Numbered from the stretch's first letter, positions 8,659-20,001 are shown. The stretch: DNA of 47,158 bases from Paraglaciecola sp. (GCA_009993955.1 JAACSL010000029.1:1-47158); one strand, 5' to 3'. The notes: a model not told the origin generated them from the sequence alone. Numbers and translations: made by a program.

Positions 8659-9804
8659 CTATTGTGCCATTTTTACCGAAATATTCTCGCCCTTAAGTTG
8701 TTTTTTCAACATTCTTTTTGTGCGATCAACCACATCGCCTACTAATTGACCACATGCAGCGTCAATATCGTCACCTCGGGTACGCCTTACCACCACCACT
8801 AAACCATAGGTCATGAGTACCTTGGCGAAGCGGTCAATACGGGAATTACTCGAACAGGTATAGGGAGAACCTGGATAAGGGTTAAAGGGAATGAGGTTGA
8901 TTTTACAGGGTGTATCAGTCAGTACTTTTGCCAAGGCATGAGCCTGATCAGTGCTGTCATTGATGCCATTGAGCATGACATATTCCACGGTAACCTTGCC
9001 TTGATTTGCATTCGACTTACCCAAATAACGGCGAACGGCAGCTAAAAATACCTCAATGGGATACTTTTTGTTAATGGGTACAATTTCGTTACGCAGTGCA
9101 TCATCTGGGGCATGTAATGAAATGGCTAAGGCCACATCAATTTGGTCACCCAGTAAATCGAGCGCCGGCACGACGCCAGAGGTACTCAAGGTAACGCGGC
9201 GTTTTGACAAACCAAAAGCCAAGTCATCCATCATCAGTTCCATGGCGGGAACGACATTTTTCAAATTAAGTAGCGGCTCACCCATGCCCATCATAACTAC
9301 GTTGGTGATGGGGCGACGCGCTGAATCATTACTCAAGCCAATCGTGGTAGCTACACGCCATACCTGGCCAATGATTTCTGATACTTTTAGGTTGCGATTA
9401 AACCCTTGCTGCGCCGTGGAGCAAAATGTGCACTCTAGGGCACAACCCACTTGCGAAGAGACACACAGAGTGGCACGGTCCCCATCAGGGATCCAAACGG
9501 TTTCGACTTCTTGCCCACCATCGAGGCGTAGCGCAAATTTAATCGTGCCGTCAGAGGCATTCTGTTGATAAGCGATCTCAGGTGCACGGACTTCACATTG
9601 ATCGATTAACTTAGCACGTAAGACCTTATTAAGATTGGTCATCTGTTCAAAGTCAGCCACACCTTGCTGATAAATCCATTTCATGACTTGATCAGCACGG
9701 AAGGGCTTTTCCCCTAACTCGCTAAAAAATGCACGTAGTCCCGCACGATTAAAATCGAGCAGATTAACTTTGGTGGATTTTACTGGCTGTATTTGTGCTG
9801 ACAT
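8659..9804 (-). CDS. rlmN: Dual-specificity 23S rRNA/tRNA adenine-C2 methyltransferase RlmN
   Basis: This radical-SAM enzyme makes m2A2503 in 23S rRNA and m2A37 in some tRNAs. I place the start at the ATG at 9804, which has a GAGG Shine-Dalgarno sequence about 7 bases upstream, not at the GTG at 9828. That gives 381 residues. The CxxxCxxC cluster motif is Cys121, Cys125, Cys128 ([16 protein letters not shown]). The catalytic C-terminal Cys is about residue 351 ([14 protein letters not shown]). It is the first gene of the rlmN-pilW-rodZ-ispG run and is separated from ndk by a terminator. Confidence 0.97.
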   Translation of the reverse strand: MSAQIQPVKSTKVNLLDFNRAGLRAFFSELGEKPFRADQVMKWIYQQGVADFEQMTNLNKVLRAKLIDQCEVRAPEIAYQQNASDGTIKFALRLDGGQEVETVWIPDGDRATLCVSSQVGCALECTFCSTAQQGFNRNLKVSEIIGQVWRVATTIGLSNDSARRPITNVVMMGMGEPLLNLKNVVPAMELMMDDLAFGLSKRRVTLSTSGVVPALDLLGDQIDVALAISLHAPDDALRNEIVPINKKYPIEVFLAAVRRYLGKSNANQGKVTVEYVMLNGINDSTDQAHALAKVLTDTPCKINLIPFNPYPGSPYTCSSNSRIDRFAKVLMTYGLVVVVRRTRGDDIDAACGQLVGDVVDRTKRMLKKQLKGENISVKMAQ

Positions 9805-9889
9805 GACTAACCTCGACTCAGTGGTCACTTAACTGAAACAATTATACCAACAAGCGCGCCTAAGTGAGACACCCTGCGGCAAATAACAC

Positions 9890-9913
9890 AAAAGGGAGCC
9901 AAGGCTCCCTTTT
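9890..9913 (-). terminator. Terminator downstream of ndk
   Basis: AAAAGGGAGC (9890-9899), loop CAAG, GCTCCCTTTT (9904-9913). On the minus strand the stem ends in TTTTGTG, 20 bases after the ndk stop. The flanking A and T runs make it potentially bidirectional, but only minus-strand genes flank it. Confidence 0.85.
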
Positions 9914-9932
9914 GCTTGTTAACTTTTTTTGC

Positions 9933-10364
9933 TTAACGAGTGCGTGGGCACAACTCTTCATCACTGAAGAAATACGCGATTTCACGCGCAGCTGATTCTG
10001 GTGCATCAGACCCGTGACAGGCATTTTCATCAATAGATGCAGCGAAATCAGCGCGTAACGTACCGGCTAGCGCTTGAGCAGGGTTAGTTGCACCCATGAT
10101 TTCACGATTTTTTAATACGGCATTTTCGCCTTCTAATACTTGAATCATCACTGGACCAGAGGTCATGAAGCTAACCAATGCACCAAAGAAAGGACGTGCA
10201 CTGTGCTCAGCATAGAAACCTTCGGCTTGCTCTTTGCTCAAGTGCAACATTTTAGCCGCCACGATTCTTAGGCCAGCCGTTTCAAAACGGTTGTAGATTG
10301 CGCCAATTACGTTTTTTGCAACAGCGTCGGGTTTAATGATTGAGAAAGTGCGCTCTAAAGCCAT
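9933..10364 (-). CDS. ndk: Nucleoside diphosphate kinase
   Basis: This enzyme transfers the gamma phosphate from ATP to NDPs through a phosphohistidine. It has 143 residues, the standard length. The N-terminus is [12 protein letters not shown], and the active-site signature NACHGSD carries His117. It stands alone as a single gene with a -10 element upstream and a terminator downstream. Confidence 0.98.
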   Translation of the reverse strand: MALERTFSIIKPDAVAKNVIGAIYNRFETAGLRIVAAKMLHLSKEQAEGFYAEHSARPFFGALVSFMTSGPVMIQVLEGENAVLKNREIMGATNPAQALAGTLRADFAASIDENACHGSDAPESAAREIAYFFSDEELCPRTR

Positions 10365-10420
10365 TTCTGAACTCCGTAGTAATTTATGTAAAGAAAAAGG
10401 TGCTAAAAAAATTCGCGCGG

Positions 10421-10426
10421 ATTATA
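10421..10426 (-). promoter_or_regulatory. Probable ndk -10 box with GC-rich discriminator
   Basis: A perfect TATAAT on the minus strand (10426-10421) is followed directly by CCGCGCG. No good -35 hexamer is visible 16-18 bases upstream. The same TATAAT plus CCGCGCG arrangement precedes ppiD at 12549-12554. Confidence 0.45.
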
Positions 10427-10512
10427 TGCAAAATGCGGCCAATTACCTAATTATTCGCGGCTATTTTTGCTAACTCGCTCATTCTTATTGCAATTTAGTT
10501 GCTGTGTTACAA

Positions 10513-10539
10513 AAAAAGGAGCGGTATTCGCTCCTTTTT
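10513..10539 (-). terminator. Terminator downstream of ppiD
   Basis: AAAAAGGAGCG (10513-10523), loop GTATT, CGCTCCTTTTT (10529-10539). On the minus strand the 11-bp stem is followed by two more T residues, 20 bases after the ppiD stop. Confidence 0.88.
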
Positions 10540-10560
10540 CAAATCAATAAAACAGTGAAA

Positions 10561-12453
10561 CTAGTTTAATTGATGAATTTCAATGTCGGCACTGGCTTTC
10601 AGTGAGGCCAATAAATCACCATACACCAGTTGTGCGCGGCTTGAGGCTAAGCGTTGTTGCAAGTTTTGCAATTGATTGGTTTCAGGTGATGGCGCCGGAT
10701 TAATCTTGGTCAATTGCACAAGGGCGACGTCGCCGGAGAGTAAATCCACTACCGATGCATTATTTTGCTCATCGCCAGACAATTTAAACAACGCGGTGAG
10801 TAAGTTTTGCCCCAGTGCTGCATCGTTCCGGCCAACCTGTTGTTGCTCAACCCATGTCACACTCTTGCTTGCCAATTGTTCAGTAATGTCTTCACCCGCT
10901 TGCAGTTGACTTAAACGTTGCTGTGTCCAATCACGCGCTGCGGCTTGTGCCGCCTGGGTGGTGAGTTGCTGTTTAATCTCAGCACTGACTTCTTCTAAGG
11001 CTTTGGTACGCTCAGCTTCATTTTGAACTACACGCAACACCATCAAACGGTTGTCGCCCAGGTCGATCACATCGCTGTTTAATGCCTGTTCAATTAAGTC
11101 GTCATTAAAAACCGCGTTTAAAGCACGGGCATCCGCTAATGCTTCAGGTGGATTATTGCGGGTAAACATCTGTGTGGTGACGATTGATTTGCCAGCAACG
11201 GCAGCCACTTCGTCTAAATTATCAGGATTTTCAAAGGCGACTTCAGCCAAACGTTGTTGCAAGGCATACAGTTCTTCTTCCGCTTTTTGGGTTTTGATTT
11301 TACCCATTACATCATCCATAACCTCAGCCAAAGTGGAAACTTGCTCAGGTTTAAGGTCATTTAATTTAATGATGTGAAAACCAAATTCACTTTTCACTAC
11401 AGCACTGGTATCGCCCACAGCAGCTAAACCGAAAGCGGCGTCGTCAAATGCGGGATCCATCATGCCCTTGGTCAGCCACTCTAGATCACCACCTTTTTCA
11501 GCGCTGAAGGTATCTGCCGAATATTCTTTTGCCAATGCGGCAAAATCTTCACCGGCTTGTACTTTCGCTAACACCGATTCTGCCTTGGCTAAACTGGCGG
11601 ATTCATCATCACCAAATTCAAATAAAATATGCGCCACACGACGTTCTTCATTTTTTTTGTAGTTAGCAATGTTCGCTTGATAGAACTCTTCTAACTCTTG
11701 TTCACTGGGCTGAATTTTGGGTAAAAGATCATCTAAGCTTAATTCTACATAGGCAACGCTGACCTTTTGCTCTGTGTCAAAACGCGTGATGTTGGCTTGG
11801 TAATAGGCTTCAATCTCAGCATCTGCAACTGTCACTTCACTTTCAAACGATTTTGCATCCACAGTAAAATATTTAATGTCACGCGTTTGTTGCTGCAAAG
11901 CAAAAGCTTGTTGAGCTTCGCTGGTAAGGGCAAATTCAGAGCCAATCAAGGCTTTAGACAGTTGGCGGCGCACCATGTCATTACGCATGTAGTCACGAAA
12001 TCCACTGGCTTGGAAGCCTGCTTGACGTAAAACTAACAAGTAGCGGTCATTGTCGAATTTGCCATCGATTTGGAATTCTTGCATTTGCACAATCGCTTGT
12101 TTGATTTGTGCATCACTGACACGTAATCCCAATTCACGTGCCGCTTGATCAATTAATTTTTCGCTGATCAATCTATCAAGTACGCCTCGTTTGAATTCGT
12201 TTAAATAATTGGTATCACTTGCCAATGCAGCAAACGCTTCACCATATTGTGATTCCATACGCGCCCGCTCATTTTGGTAAGCTTTTTCAAGCGCGTCACG
12301 GCTAATGTCTTGGCCATTAACACTGGCAGCAGCAGAATTGATTGACGAATTGACGTAGCTACCGATTCCAGCAAAAGCGAAACTCAGTATGACCAATCCT
12401 AAAATTACCGTGGCCCAAGTGCCCTGCGACCCTTCTCTAATTCTTTCCAACAT
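10561..12453 (-). CDS. ppiD: Periplasmic folding chaperone PpiD (SurA_N/parvulin family)
   Basis: PpiD is a membrane-anchored periplasmic chaperone at the Sec translocon. The open frame extends 20 codons further upstream, but the conserved N-terminus MLERIREGSQG begins at 12453 with an AGGAG about 13 bases before it. This gives 630 residues. It has one transmembrane helix at about 13-34, a SurA_N-like helical chaperone region, and a parvulin domain near 245-340 (RRVAHILFEF ... KGGDLEWLTKG ... SEFGFHIIKL). It is adjacent to hupB and lon as in E. coli and may act with YfgM, also encoded here. Confidence 0.95.
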   Translation of the reverse strand: MLERIREGSQGTWATVILGLVILSFAFAGIGSYVNSSINSAAASVNGQDISRDALEKAYQNERARMESQYGEAFAALASDTNYLNEFKRGVLDRLISEKLIDQAARELGLRVSDAQIKQAIVQMQEFQIDGKFDNDRYLLVLRQAGFQASGFRDYMRNDMVRRQLSKALIGSEFALTSEAQQAFALQQQTRDIKYFTVDAKSFESEVTVADAEIEAYYQANITRFDTEQKVSVAYVELSLDDLLPKIQPSEQELEEFYQANIANYKKNEERRVAHILFEFGDDESASLAKAESVLAKVQAGEDFAALAKEYSADTFSAEKGGDLEWLTKGMMDPAFDDAAFGLAAVGDTSAVVKSEFGFHIIKLNDLKPEQVSTLAEVMDDVMGKIKTQKAEEELYALQQRLAEVAFENPDNLDEVAAVAGKSIVTTQMFTRNNPPEALADARALNAVFNDDLIEQALNSDVIDLGDNRLMVLRVVQNEAERTKALEEVSAEIKQQLTTQAAQAAARDWTQQRLSQLQAGEDITEQLASKSVTWVEQQQVGRNDAALGQNLLTALFKLSGDEQNNASVVDLLSGDVALVQLTKINPAPSPETNQLQNLQQRLASSRAQLVYGDLLASLKASADIEIHQLN

Positions 12454-12548
12454 AATACGTTCAAAACTCCTGATGAGTGGTAATGGCTTTGCTTGACAAC
12501 TGTATCTGCACAATCGTTTCAGGCAGCGCGGTAAGCTAATCGCGCGGG

Positions 12549-12554
12549 ATTATA
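12549..12554 (-). promoter_or_regulatory. Probable ppiD -10 box with GC-rich discriminator
   Basis: Perfect TATAAT on the minus strand (12554-12549) followed by CCCGCGCG, about 95 bases upstream of the ppiD ATG. The -35 region is weak. The arrangement resembles the one upstream of ndk. Confidence 0.45.
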
Positions 12555-12641
12555 TATCAATCACTTGGATTTATTAACACAGGAATCTGCCTGTCAGGCA
12601 TAAAATAGGCGGTAAATATCACCAAAGCGCAGAAAAACAAA

Positions 12642-12663
12642 AGGCGATGACTGAGCATCGCCT
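12642..12663 (-). terminator. Terminator downstream of hupB
   Basis: AGGCGATG (12642-12649), loop ACTGAG, CATCGCCT (12656-12663). On the minus strand the stem is followed by TTTGTTTTTC, 22 bases after the hupB stop. Confidence 0.85.
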
Positions 12664-12684
12664 CTTTTTACATTTTTTAGATGC

Positions 12685-12957
12685 TTAGTTACAAGCGTCT
12701 TTCAATGCTTTACCAGCTTTGAAAGAAGGTACTTTAGCCGCTGAAATTTGGATAGTTTGGCCAGTTTGCGGGTTACGACCGCTACGAGCAGCGCGCTCAC
12801 GCACAGCAAACGTACCGAAACCAACTAGTGCAACTTGGTCACCATCTTTAAGTGCAGATGTAATTGCATCAGTTAATGCATCCAGTGCACGGCCTGCTGC
12901 TGCTTTAGAAATGTCTGCGCTGGCAGCGATAGAATCGATAAGTTGAGACTTATTCAC
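12685..12957 (-). CDS. hupB: DNA-binding protein HU-beta
   Basis: This nucleoid-associated protein bends and compacts DNA as a dimer. The open frame could start at 13050, but homology begins at [18 protein letters not shown], whose first codon is GTG at 12957. An AAGGGG Shine-Dalgarno sequence sits 8 bases upstream. The product is then 90 residues, the exact HU length. The DNA-binding arm ([28 protein letters not shown]) is intact. Two candidate promoters and a terminator make it a monocistronic unit between lon and ppiD. Confidence 0.97.
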   Translation of the reverse strand: MNKSQLIDSIAASADISKAAAGRALDALTDAITSALKDGDQVALVGFGTFAVRERAARSGRNPQTGQTIQISAAKVPSFKAGKALKDACN

Positions 12958-12979
12958 AATATGAACCCCTTCATTTGTT

Positions 12980-12985
12980 ATTATA
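12980..12985 (-). promoter_or_regulatory. Second possible hupB -10 box
   Basis: Perfect TATAAT on the minus strand (12985-12980), 22 bases before the hupB GTG. No good -35 hexamer lies at the expected distance, so it would be a weak or activator-dependent start. Confidence 0.35.
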
Positions 12986-13015
12986 CTGTTGGCTCGCAAC
13001 ATGCGATGCCGAAGT

Positions 13016-13044
13016 GTTATAGCAAGCCTGAATTCTAACTTCAA
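13016..13044 (-). promoter_or_regulatory. hupB sigma-70-type promoter
   Basis: On the minus strand TTGAAG (13044-13039), a 17-bp spacer, then TATAAC (13021-13016). The expected leader is about 50 bases. It matches the housekeeping consensus at 4/6 and 5/6 positions. Confidence 0.6.
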
Positions 13045-13208
13045 GCACATCTTTACAAATATTTAACTTCTATGAATCGTCTCCATCCCTTTTGTGACAA
13101 GGCCTAAAGCGAATCTGCTGGAAAGGCTACCATAACTATTTACATAGTGAAGCCCTAAAAACCAAAAAAACTAAAAAAATTTGCGTTTAATGCTGTTTTT
13201 TTCACCAA

Positions 13209-15560
13209 TCACGCCGTGACTGGTGAAAACTTCTCCGGATTTTCAGCCAAGGCTAACAACAACACTTCATCAATCCAACGTACTGGATGAATAGCCAGAT
13301 CCCGTTTTACGTTCTCTGGGATTTCTTCCAAGTCACGTTCGTTTTCATGGGGAATGATAACGGTTTTGATGCCACCACGATGCGCTGCCAATAATTTTTC
13401 TTTCAATCCGCCGATGGCCAACACTTCACCACGCAAGGTAATTTCCCCAGTCATGGCCACGTCACAACGCACTGGATTACCCGTCAAAGTAGAAACCAAG
13501 GCTGTACACATGGCAATACCGGCACTGGGTCCATCTTTGGGCGTCGCGCCCTCTGGCACGTGAACGTGGATATCACGTTTTTCATGAAAATCATTGTTGA
13601 TACGCAGTTTTTCAGCGCGACTACGCACCACTGTCATCGCTGTTTGAATGGATTCTTGCATCACCTCGCCCAATGAGCCGGTAAAGGTAGTTTTGCCTTT
13701 ACCCACCACAGAAGTGGCTTCTATCGTCAGCAAATCACCACCGACTTGTGTCCATGCCAGCCCCGTTACTTGGCCAACTTGATTTTCTTTGTCGGCTTTA
13801 CCGTAATCGAAACGTTGCACGCCGAGGAACTGATTCAGGTTTTTCTGATTAACCACCACTTGCTTGATGCTTTTATCGAGTAAAATCTTCTTCACTGCTT
13901 TACGGCAGATTTTTGATATTTCCCGTTCTAAACTGCGCACGCCTGCCTCGCGTGTGTAATAACGAATAATGCCAACAATGGCGTCTTCTTCAATCACCAA
14001 CTCTGAGGCAGTAAGACCGTTGCGTGATATCTGTTTATCGATTAAGTGCCCTTTTGCAATATTTAACTTCTCATCTTCGGTATACCCAGATAAACGGATG
14101 ACTTCCATCCTGTCGAGTAAGGGACCGGGAATGTCCATACTGTTAGAGGTCGCCACAAACATCACGTCAGATAAATCATAATCCACCTCTAAATAGTGGT
14201 CGCTGAAACTGCTGTTTTGTTCTGGATCGAGGACTTCCAATAAAGCAGACGAGGGGTCGCCACGCATATCCGAAGACATTTTGTCGATTTCATCCAACAA
14301 AAAAAGCGGGTTTTTAACCCCTACCTTGGCCATCTTCTGGATCATTTTACCCGGCATTGAACCAATGTAAGTGCGACGATGCCCCCGAATTTCAGCTTCA
14401 TCACGCACGCCTCCCAAGGCCATGCGCACATATTTGCGGCCGGTGGCTTTGGCGATGGATTGTCCTAATGAGGTTTTACCCACCCCTGGTGGACCAACTA
14501 AACATAAAATCGGGCCTTTGAGCTTCTTAACTCGTTGCTGAACAGCCAAATACTCGAGGATACGCTCTTTGACTTTGTCCAAACCATAATGGTCAGCATT
14601 AAGAATGTCATCGGCTAAGGCGAGGTCTTTTTTGACAACACTGCGTTTAACCCAAGGCACATTGATTAACCAATCGATATAACTTCTGACCACCGTTGCC
14701 TCTGCCGACATTGGCGACATCATCTTCAGCTTATTTAATTCAGTGGTGGCTTTTTTCTTCGCCTCTTCAGGCATTTTGGCATCGTTAATTTTCTGGCTGA
14801 GGGTTTCAAACTCATCCGGTGCATCTTCTAATTCGCCAAGTTCTTTTTGAATGGCTTTCATTTGCTCATTCAAATAATACTCACGCTGACTTTTCTCCAT
14901 CTGCTTTTTAACCCGCGTACGGATTTTTCGTTCCACTTGCAGCAGATCGATTTCACTTTCCATTAATGCCATCAAGTATTCTAAACGCTCTGTAACGCTG
15001 AGCATTTCCAATACTTTTTGTTTTTCCGCAAGCTTGAGGGGCATGTGCGCCGCCATGGTATCTGCGAGCCGCGCTGCTTGTTCAATACCACTTAAGGAAG
15101 TCAGCACTTCAGGTGGGATCTTTTTATTGAGTTTTACATAACCTTCAAACTGCGAAATAGCCGAACGTACCAAGACTTCTTGTTCGTTTTCGGCCAATTC
15201 TTCATCGGTTTTGCTATTAATTTCAGCGACAAAATAGTCTTCGGTATGGGTAAAGCGTGAAATTTCACCACGTAAGTTACCTTCAACTAATACCTTCACT
15301 GTACCGTCAGGCAACTTCAATAACTGCAGGATGGTGGCAATTGTACCGACGCTATACATGTCTTTGCTGCTTGGCTCATCGACACCCGCATCTTTTTGTG
15401 CCACCAAAAAAATCTGTTTGTCTTTTTCCATGGCTGCCTCTAAACAGCGAATGGATTTTTCACGGCCGACAAAGAGGGGAATTACCATGTGGGGGTACAC
15501 CACCACATCGCGCAGTGCTAATACCGGCATCTCAAGGCGATTTTCTCGCGATTTAGTCAT
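13209..15560 (-). CDS. lon: ATP-dependent protease Lon
   Basis: Lon is an AAA+ serine protease that degrades misfolded and regulatory proteins in the cytoplasm. At 783 residues it is the length of E. coli Lon. The N-terminal LAN domain starts [15 protein letters not shown]. Walker A is GPPGVGKTS near residue 356, followed by FLLDEIDKM. The Ser-Lys catalytic dyad lies in PKDGPSAG (Ser about 678) and [14 protein letters not shown] (Lys about 721). A sigma-32-type promoter lies 44 bases upstream. It sits in the conserved tig-clpP-clpX-lon-hupB order. Confidence 0.99.
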   Translation of the reverse strand: MTKSRENRLEMPVLALRDVVVYPHMVIPLFVGREKSIRCLEAAMEKDKQIFLVAQKDAGVDEPSSKDMYSVGTIATILQLLKLPDGTVKVLVEGNLRGEISRFTHTEDYFVAEINSKTDEELAENEQEVLVRSAISQFEGYVKLNKKIPPEVLTSLSGIEQAARLADTMAAHMPLKLAEKQKVLEMLSVTERLEYLMALMESEIDLLQVERKIRTRVKKQMEKSQREYYLNEQMKAIQKELGELEDAPDEFETLSQKINDAKMPEEAKKKATTELNKLKMMSPMSAEATVVRSYIDWLINVPWVKRSVVKKDLALADDILNADHYGLDKVKERILEYLAVQQRVKKLKGPILCLVGPPGVGKTSLGQSIAKATGRKYVRMALGGVRDEAEIRGHRRTYIGSMPGKMIQKMAKVGVKNPLFLLDEIDKMSSDMRGDPSSALLEVLDPEQNSSFSDHYLEVDYDLSDVMFVATSNSMDIPGPLLDRMEVIRLSGYTEDEKLNIAKGHLIDKQISRNGLTASELVIEEDAIVGIIRYYTREAGVRSLEREISKICRKAVKKILLDKSIKQVVVNQKNLNQFLGVQRFDYGKADKENQVGQVTGLAWTQVGGDLLTIEATSVVGKGKTTFTGSLGEVMQESIQTAMTVVRSRAEKLRINNDFHEKRDIHVHVPEGATPKDGPSAGIAMCTALVSTLTGNPVRCDVAMTGEITLRGEVLAIGGLKEKLLAAHRGGIKTVIIPHENERDLEEIPENVKRDLAIHPVRWIDEVLLLALAENPEKFSPVTA

Positions 15561-15603
15561 ATTGAATCTCGACCTAATTTTGATTAATAAATAATTGCAG
15601 TGT

Positions 15604-15631
15604 ATATGGGGATGCGCGCTTAAAGTTCAAA
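15604..15631 (-). promoter_or_regulatory. Heat-shock (sigma-32-type) promoter of lon
   Basis: On the minus strand TTTGAA (15631-15626), a 14-bp spacer, then CCCCATAT (15611-15604). It fits the sigma-32 consensus CTTGAAA / CCCCATnT closely. lon is an established heat-shock gene in gammaproteobacteria. Confidence 0.75.
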
Positions 15632-15659
15632 TAAAAATCTAAACTAAAAGCCCGTTGCT

Positions 15660-15690
15660 AAAAAAAAGATCCCGTAGGGGACCTTTTTTT
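15660..15690 (-). terminator. Terminator downstream of clpX
   Basis: On the minus strand AAAAAAAGGTCCCC, loop TACG, GGATCTTTTTTTT. The stem has one mismatch and a long U-tract, about 26 bases after the clpX stop. It separates clpX from lon. Confidence 0.8.
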
Positions 15691-15715
15691 GCACAATAAA
15701 CAAAGCCACTAGACC

Positions 15716-16993
<1,278 letters not shown>

Positions 16994-17093
16994 TTCTTGG
17001 GTTTTCCTATTTCAAGACAGTTCAGCGACTCACTACGTGTACAAACTAGTACAGTGCACAGCGTCAATCGCAAACTGTTAGCAAGAATACTGT

Positions 17094-17738
17094 TTACTTG
17101 TCTGTTTCTTTTGCGCTTTTTTGGGTGTCTGGTCTGCTGGTTAACACTTGATCAACCAAACCATACTCCATGGCTTCAGTGGCAGATAAGAAATTATCAC
17201 GATCGGTATCTCTCGCCACTTTCTCATAATCTTGCCCAGTGTGTTTAGCCATTAAACGATTCATTTTCTCTTTAATAGACAGAATTTCTCGTGCATGGAT
17301 TTCAAAATCTGATGCTTGGCCTTGGAAACCACCTAAAGGCTGATGGATCATGACCCGAGAATTACTCAAACAATAACGCTTACCCTTTGCGCCACCAGAC
17401 AACAAAAACGCGCCCATACTGGCAGCTTGCCCTACACATACTGTGCTCACGTCGGGTTTGATGAAGTTCATGGTATCGTAAATAGCCATACCAGCGGTAA
17501 CCGAACCACCGGGTGAATTAATATATAAAAATATATCTTTTTCTGGATTTTCAGCTTCTAAAAATAGTAATTGAGCCACAATCAAGTTAGCCATATGGTC
17601 TTCAACCTGGCCTACCAAGAAGATGACATTTTCTTTGAGCAAACGTGAGTAGATGTCATAAGAGCGCTCACCTTTGGCCGTTTGTTCAACCACCATGGGT
17701 ACAAGAGCGTTACTGGGTACTGCTGGATTTATCATCAT
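17094..17738 (-). CDS. clpP: ClpP protease subunit
   Basis: ClpP is the tetradecameric serine peptidase core of ClpXP and ClpAP. It has 214 residues. The catalytic residues are Ser107 ([11 protein letters not shown]), His132 ([10 protein letters not shown]) and an Asp about residue 181 (RDTDRDNF). The N-terminus includes a short propeptide-like segment before [17 protein letters not shown], which starts the mature fold. It follows tig, with a tig terminator in the 90-base gap. Confidence 0.98.
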   Translation of the reverse strand: MMINPAVPSNALVPMVVEQTAKGERSYDIYSRLLKENVIFLVGQVEDHMANLIVAQLLFLEAENPEKDIFLYINSPGGSVTAGMAIYDTMNFIKPDVSTVCVGQAASMGAFLLSGGAKGKRYCLSNSRVMIHQPLGGFQGQASDFEIHAREILSIKEKMNRLMAKHTGQDYEKVARDTDRDNFLSATEAMEYGLVDQVLTSRPDTQKSAKETDK

Positions 17739-17761
17739 AAATTAGATTTCTTCACAAATAA

Positions 17762-17787
17762 AAATGCTCGGGGATTACCGAGCATTT
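17762..17787 (-). terminator. Terminator between tig and clpP
   Basis: AAATGCTCGG (17762-17771), loop GGATTA, CCGAGCATTT (17778-17787). On the minus strand the 10-bp stem is followed by TTATTTG, directly upstream of the clpP leader, so it limits tig read-through into clpPX. Confidence 0.8.
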
Positions 17788-17828
17788 AAGCAGTTGCAGA
17801 CTAGTCAAGTCAATTAACAAAAAGCAAA

Positions 17829-19139
17829 TTACGCCTGTTTGTTCATGATCTCGTCAAAAGCTTTCTTCACTTCTTTTACTTTTGCTTGAGTTAACAAGAA
17901 CTCTACTGCTTGTTCTTCCAAGGCAACATTTTGCATTTGCTGGAATAACTCTTTGTTCGACTTGTAGTATTCCACTACTTCCTGCGGATCTTCATAGGCA
18001 GATGCGGCAGATTCGATCAATGCATCGACCTTAGCATTATCTACTTTCATCGCGTTGGTTTTGATCACTTCGCCCAACAACAAACCGATAGTTACACGTT
18101 TTTTGGCGTTTTCGGCAAATAAGTCAGCAGGTAATTCAGGCATGTTGCTTACATTACCGCCTTGCTGCTGAGCAAAACGTTGTTTCGCTTGTTCACGTAA
18201 TGCGTTGATTTCTTGGTCAACTAAGGCAGAAGGTAAATCAATACTGTTATGTTCTACTAAACCATTGATGACCTGTTCTTTTACTCTGGCTTTCAATGTT
18301 TGGTCTAATTCACGTTGCATGTTTTTGCGAACTTCTGCATGCAATGCTTCGATGCTGCCGTCTTCAATGCCAAATAATTTAGCAAATTCAGCGTCAACTT
18401 TTGGTAAATCCAATTGCTCAACTTTTTTCACGTTTACCTTGAATTGAGCGGCTTTACCTTTTAATTTTTCAGCATGGTAATCTTCAGGGAAAGTGACATC
18501 AACAAGCACTTCGTCACCTGTCTTAGCACCAACCAAGGGTTTTTCAAAACCTGGGATCATGCGGTCTTTGCCCATTTCCAGTACGAAGTTTTCAGCTTTA
18601 CCGCCTTCAAACTCAACACCGTCAATTGTGCCAACAAAGTCCATGGTCATGCGGTCGTCTTTTTTAGCTTTACGCTTCACTTCTTTGTAGCTAGCGTGTT
18701 GCTTACGAAGGGTATCCATCATGTTGTCGAGATCTTTATCAGAGATTTCGACCACTGGTTTCTCAACCTTGATCTTGCTCACGTCTTTCACTTCTATCTC
18801 AGGATAGATTTCAAATGCCGCAACAAACTCAAGATCCTTGCCAACCACGTCAGTTTTTAATTCGAAACTTGGCGCACCCGCTGGTGTGATTTTTTCTTGG
18901 GTAATGGCTTGGTAAAAGCTGCGTTGCATGACATCACTGGCGATCTCTTGACGAACGGCTTGACCGTAACGTTTTTGTATAACGTTTACCGGTACTTTAC
19001 CTGGACGAAACCCATTGATGCGTTGTGTTTTAGCTAATTGTTGTAAGCGTGATTTTACCGCCGCATCAATAGACGTTGCTGGTACGGTGATGGTAAGACG
19101 GCGTGCTAGACCAGTAGTCGTCTCAACGGAAACTTGCAT
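17829..19139 (-). CDS. tig: Trigger factor, ribosome-associated chaperone
   Basis: Trigger factor is the peptidyl-prolyl isomerase and chaperone that meets nascent chains at the ribosome exit. It has 436 residues. The ribosome-docking signature GFRPGKVP is at 43-50. An FKBP-type PPIase domain lies near 150-240 ([20 protein letters not shown]), and the long helical C-terminal cradle follows. The ATG at 19139 opens [20 protein letters not shown], the family N-terminus. The upstream candidate promoter implies a leader of about 160 bases. Confidence 0.98.
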   Translation of the reverse strand: MQVSVETTTGLARRLTITVPATSIDAAVKSRLQQLAKTQRINGFRPGKVPVNVIQKRYGQAVRQEIASDVMQRSFYQAITQEKITPAGAPSFELKTDVVGKDLEFVAAFEIYPEIEVKDVSKIKVEKPVVEISDKDLDNMMDTLRKQHASYKEVKRKAKKDDRMTMDFVGTIDGVEFEGGKAENFVLEMGKDRMIPGFEKPLVGAKTGDEVLVDVTFPEDYHAEKLKGKAAQFKVNVKKVEQLDLPKVDAEFAKLFGIEDGSIEALHAEVRKNMQRELDQTLKARVKEQVINGLVEHNSIDLPSALVDQEINALREQAKQRFAQQQGGNVSNMPELPADLFAENAKKRVTIGLLLGEVIKTNAMKVDNAKVDALIESAASAYEDPQEVVEYYKSNKELFQQMQNVALEEQAVEFLLTQAKVKEVKKAFDEIMNKQA

Positions 19140-19492
19140 TCTTATACCTCAATTTGGCGCTTACAAGCGCACACATATTATTAATCATGGGGTTTTTATC
19201 GGCTGGGGTGCGGGCAGCGATCTATGCGCCACATCTGCAGGTGCATCCAAACATTCACTGATAATGTGCGTTTAGCGAGAACCGACCAGATAAAAAAGAC
19301 GCAGTAGTATAGCGATAGCTTAATTGCAAGTCGAGGCGAAATATTAAAAAAGGCTAGGCAATTGTTACTTTAACGTGTAATCAATCTGGATACTGGGCCC
19401 AACCATGCATATCGGTGGGCATATCGTTGATTTACAGTACCCAAAATCAAGGGTGCTTTGCTTGCAGATGCGACTTGCTTTTTAAGGGGGAA
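19140..19492. other. 353-base non-coding gap: tig leader and tRNA trailer
   Basis: There is no convincing gene here. The part nearest tig holds a candidate promoter (19306-19334) and a long tig leader. The part nearest the tRNA genes would be the 3' trailer of the tRNA-His transcript; I see no clean U-tract terminator in it. Short open frames on the + strand are shadows of tRNA sequence. Confidence 0.5.
19306..19334 (-). promoter_or_regulatory. Candidate tig promoter
   Basis: On the minus strand TCGACT (19334-19329), a 17-bp spacer, then TATACT (19311-19306). The transcript would have a leader of about 160 bases before the tig ATG. Confidence 0.5.
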
Positions 19493-19568
19493 TGGGGTGG
19501 ACGATGGGGCTCGAACCCACGACAACCGGAATCACAATCCGGGGCTCTACCAACTGAGCTACGCCCAC
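19493..19568 (-). tRNA. tRNA-His (anticodon GTG)
   Basis: Full cloverleaf read on the minus strand. The acceptor arm GTGGGCG pairs with CGTCCAC. The D-arm is AGCTCAGTTGGTAGAGC, the anticodon loop is ATTGTGATT, the T-loop is GGTTCGAGCC, and C73 and CCA are encoded. The G at 19569 is the histidine-specific G-1. It is the third gene of the tRNA operon. Confidence 0.97.
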
Positions 19569-19630
19569 CACAGAAACTGGGGTGTATTGACTACTTATTG
19601 CCTCAGACGCTTTGGTCCTTCCGAATCGCG

Positions 19631-19707
<77 letters not shown>

Positions 19708-19737
19708 TTGGCGAATCTTTAAGCAATAACTAGAGAG

Positions 19738-19814
19738 TGGTCGGTGAGATAGGATTCGAACCTACGACCCCTTGGACCCAAACCAAGTGCGCTACCAAAC
19801 TGCGCTACTCACCG
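19738..19814 (-). tRNA. tRNA-Pro (anticodon TGG)
   Basis: Cloverleaf on the minus strand. The acceptor CGGTGAG pairs with CTCACCG, the D-arm is AGCGCAGTTTGGTAGCGC, the anticodon loop is TTTGGGT (TGG), the T-arm is GTAGGTTCGAATCCTAT, and CCA is encoded. It is the first gene of the operon, about 35-40 bases after the predicted transcription start. Confidence 0.97.
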
Positions 19815-19855
19815 ACTCTGACCGTAACAATATTCTCTCTCGTTACGGGGGGCGC

Positions 19856-19884
19856 ATGTTACCGAGTTGCCCCTACCTCGTCAA
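19856..19884 (-). promoter_or_regulatory. tRNA operon promoter with GC-rich discriminator
   Basis: On the minus strand TTGACG (19884-19879), a 17-bp spacer, then TAACAT (19861-19856), followed at once by GCGCCCCCC. The near-consensus -35 and a GC discriminator are the hallmarks of stringently controlled stable-RNA promoters. Confidence 0.75.
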
Positions 19885-20001
19885 ACACTTTTTAGAACAA
19901 AAATTTCACTTGCTGTTTTTTAATTCAAAATGATTATTTTTAACACAATTAGCCCCCTTAACAAGGCCATATGGTGAAGCCTTTTCATCATAAATATCGA
20001 C

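Noticed and set aside
13200-13230. Hairpin TTTTTCACCA/TGGTGAAAA at the lon stop
   Set aside because: On the minus strand it is followed by A-rich, not T-rich, sequence, so it is not an intrinsic terminator; possibly a mismatch-containing processing stem only.
16994-17093. Promoter-like TTGACG and a GTAC-centred palindrome between clpP and clpX
   Set aside because: No acceptable -10 at the right spacing; the palindrome does not match LexA or other sites I know.
17739-17828. Tandem TTGACT hexamers between tig and clpP as a clpP promoter
   Set aside because: No good -10 box at 16-18 bases, and the downstream terminator would stop the transcript before clpP.
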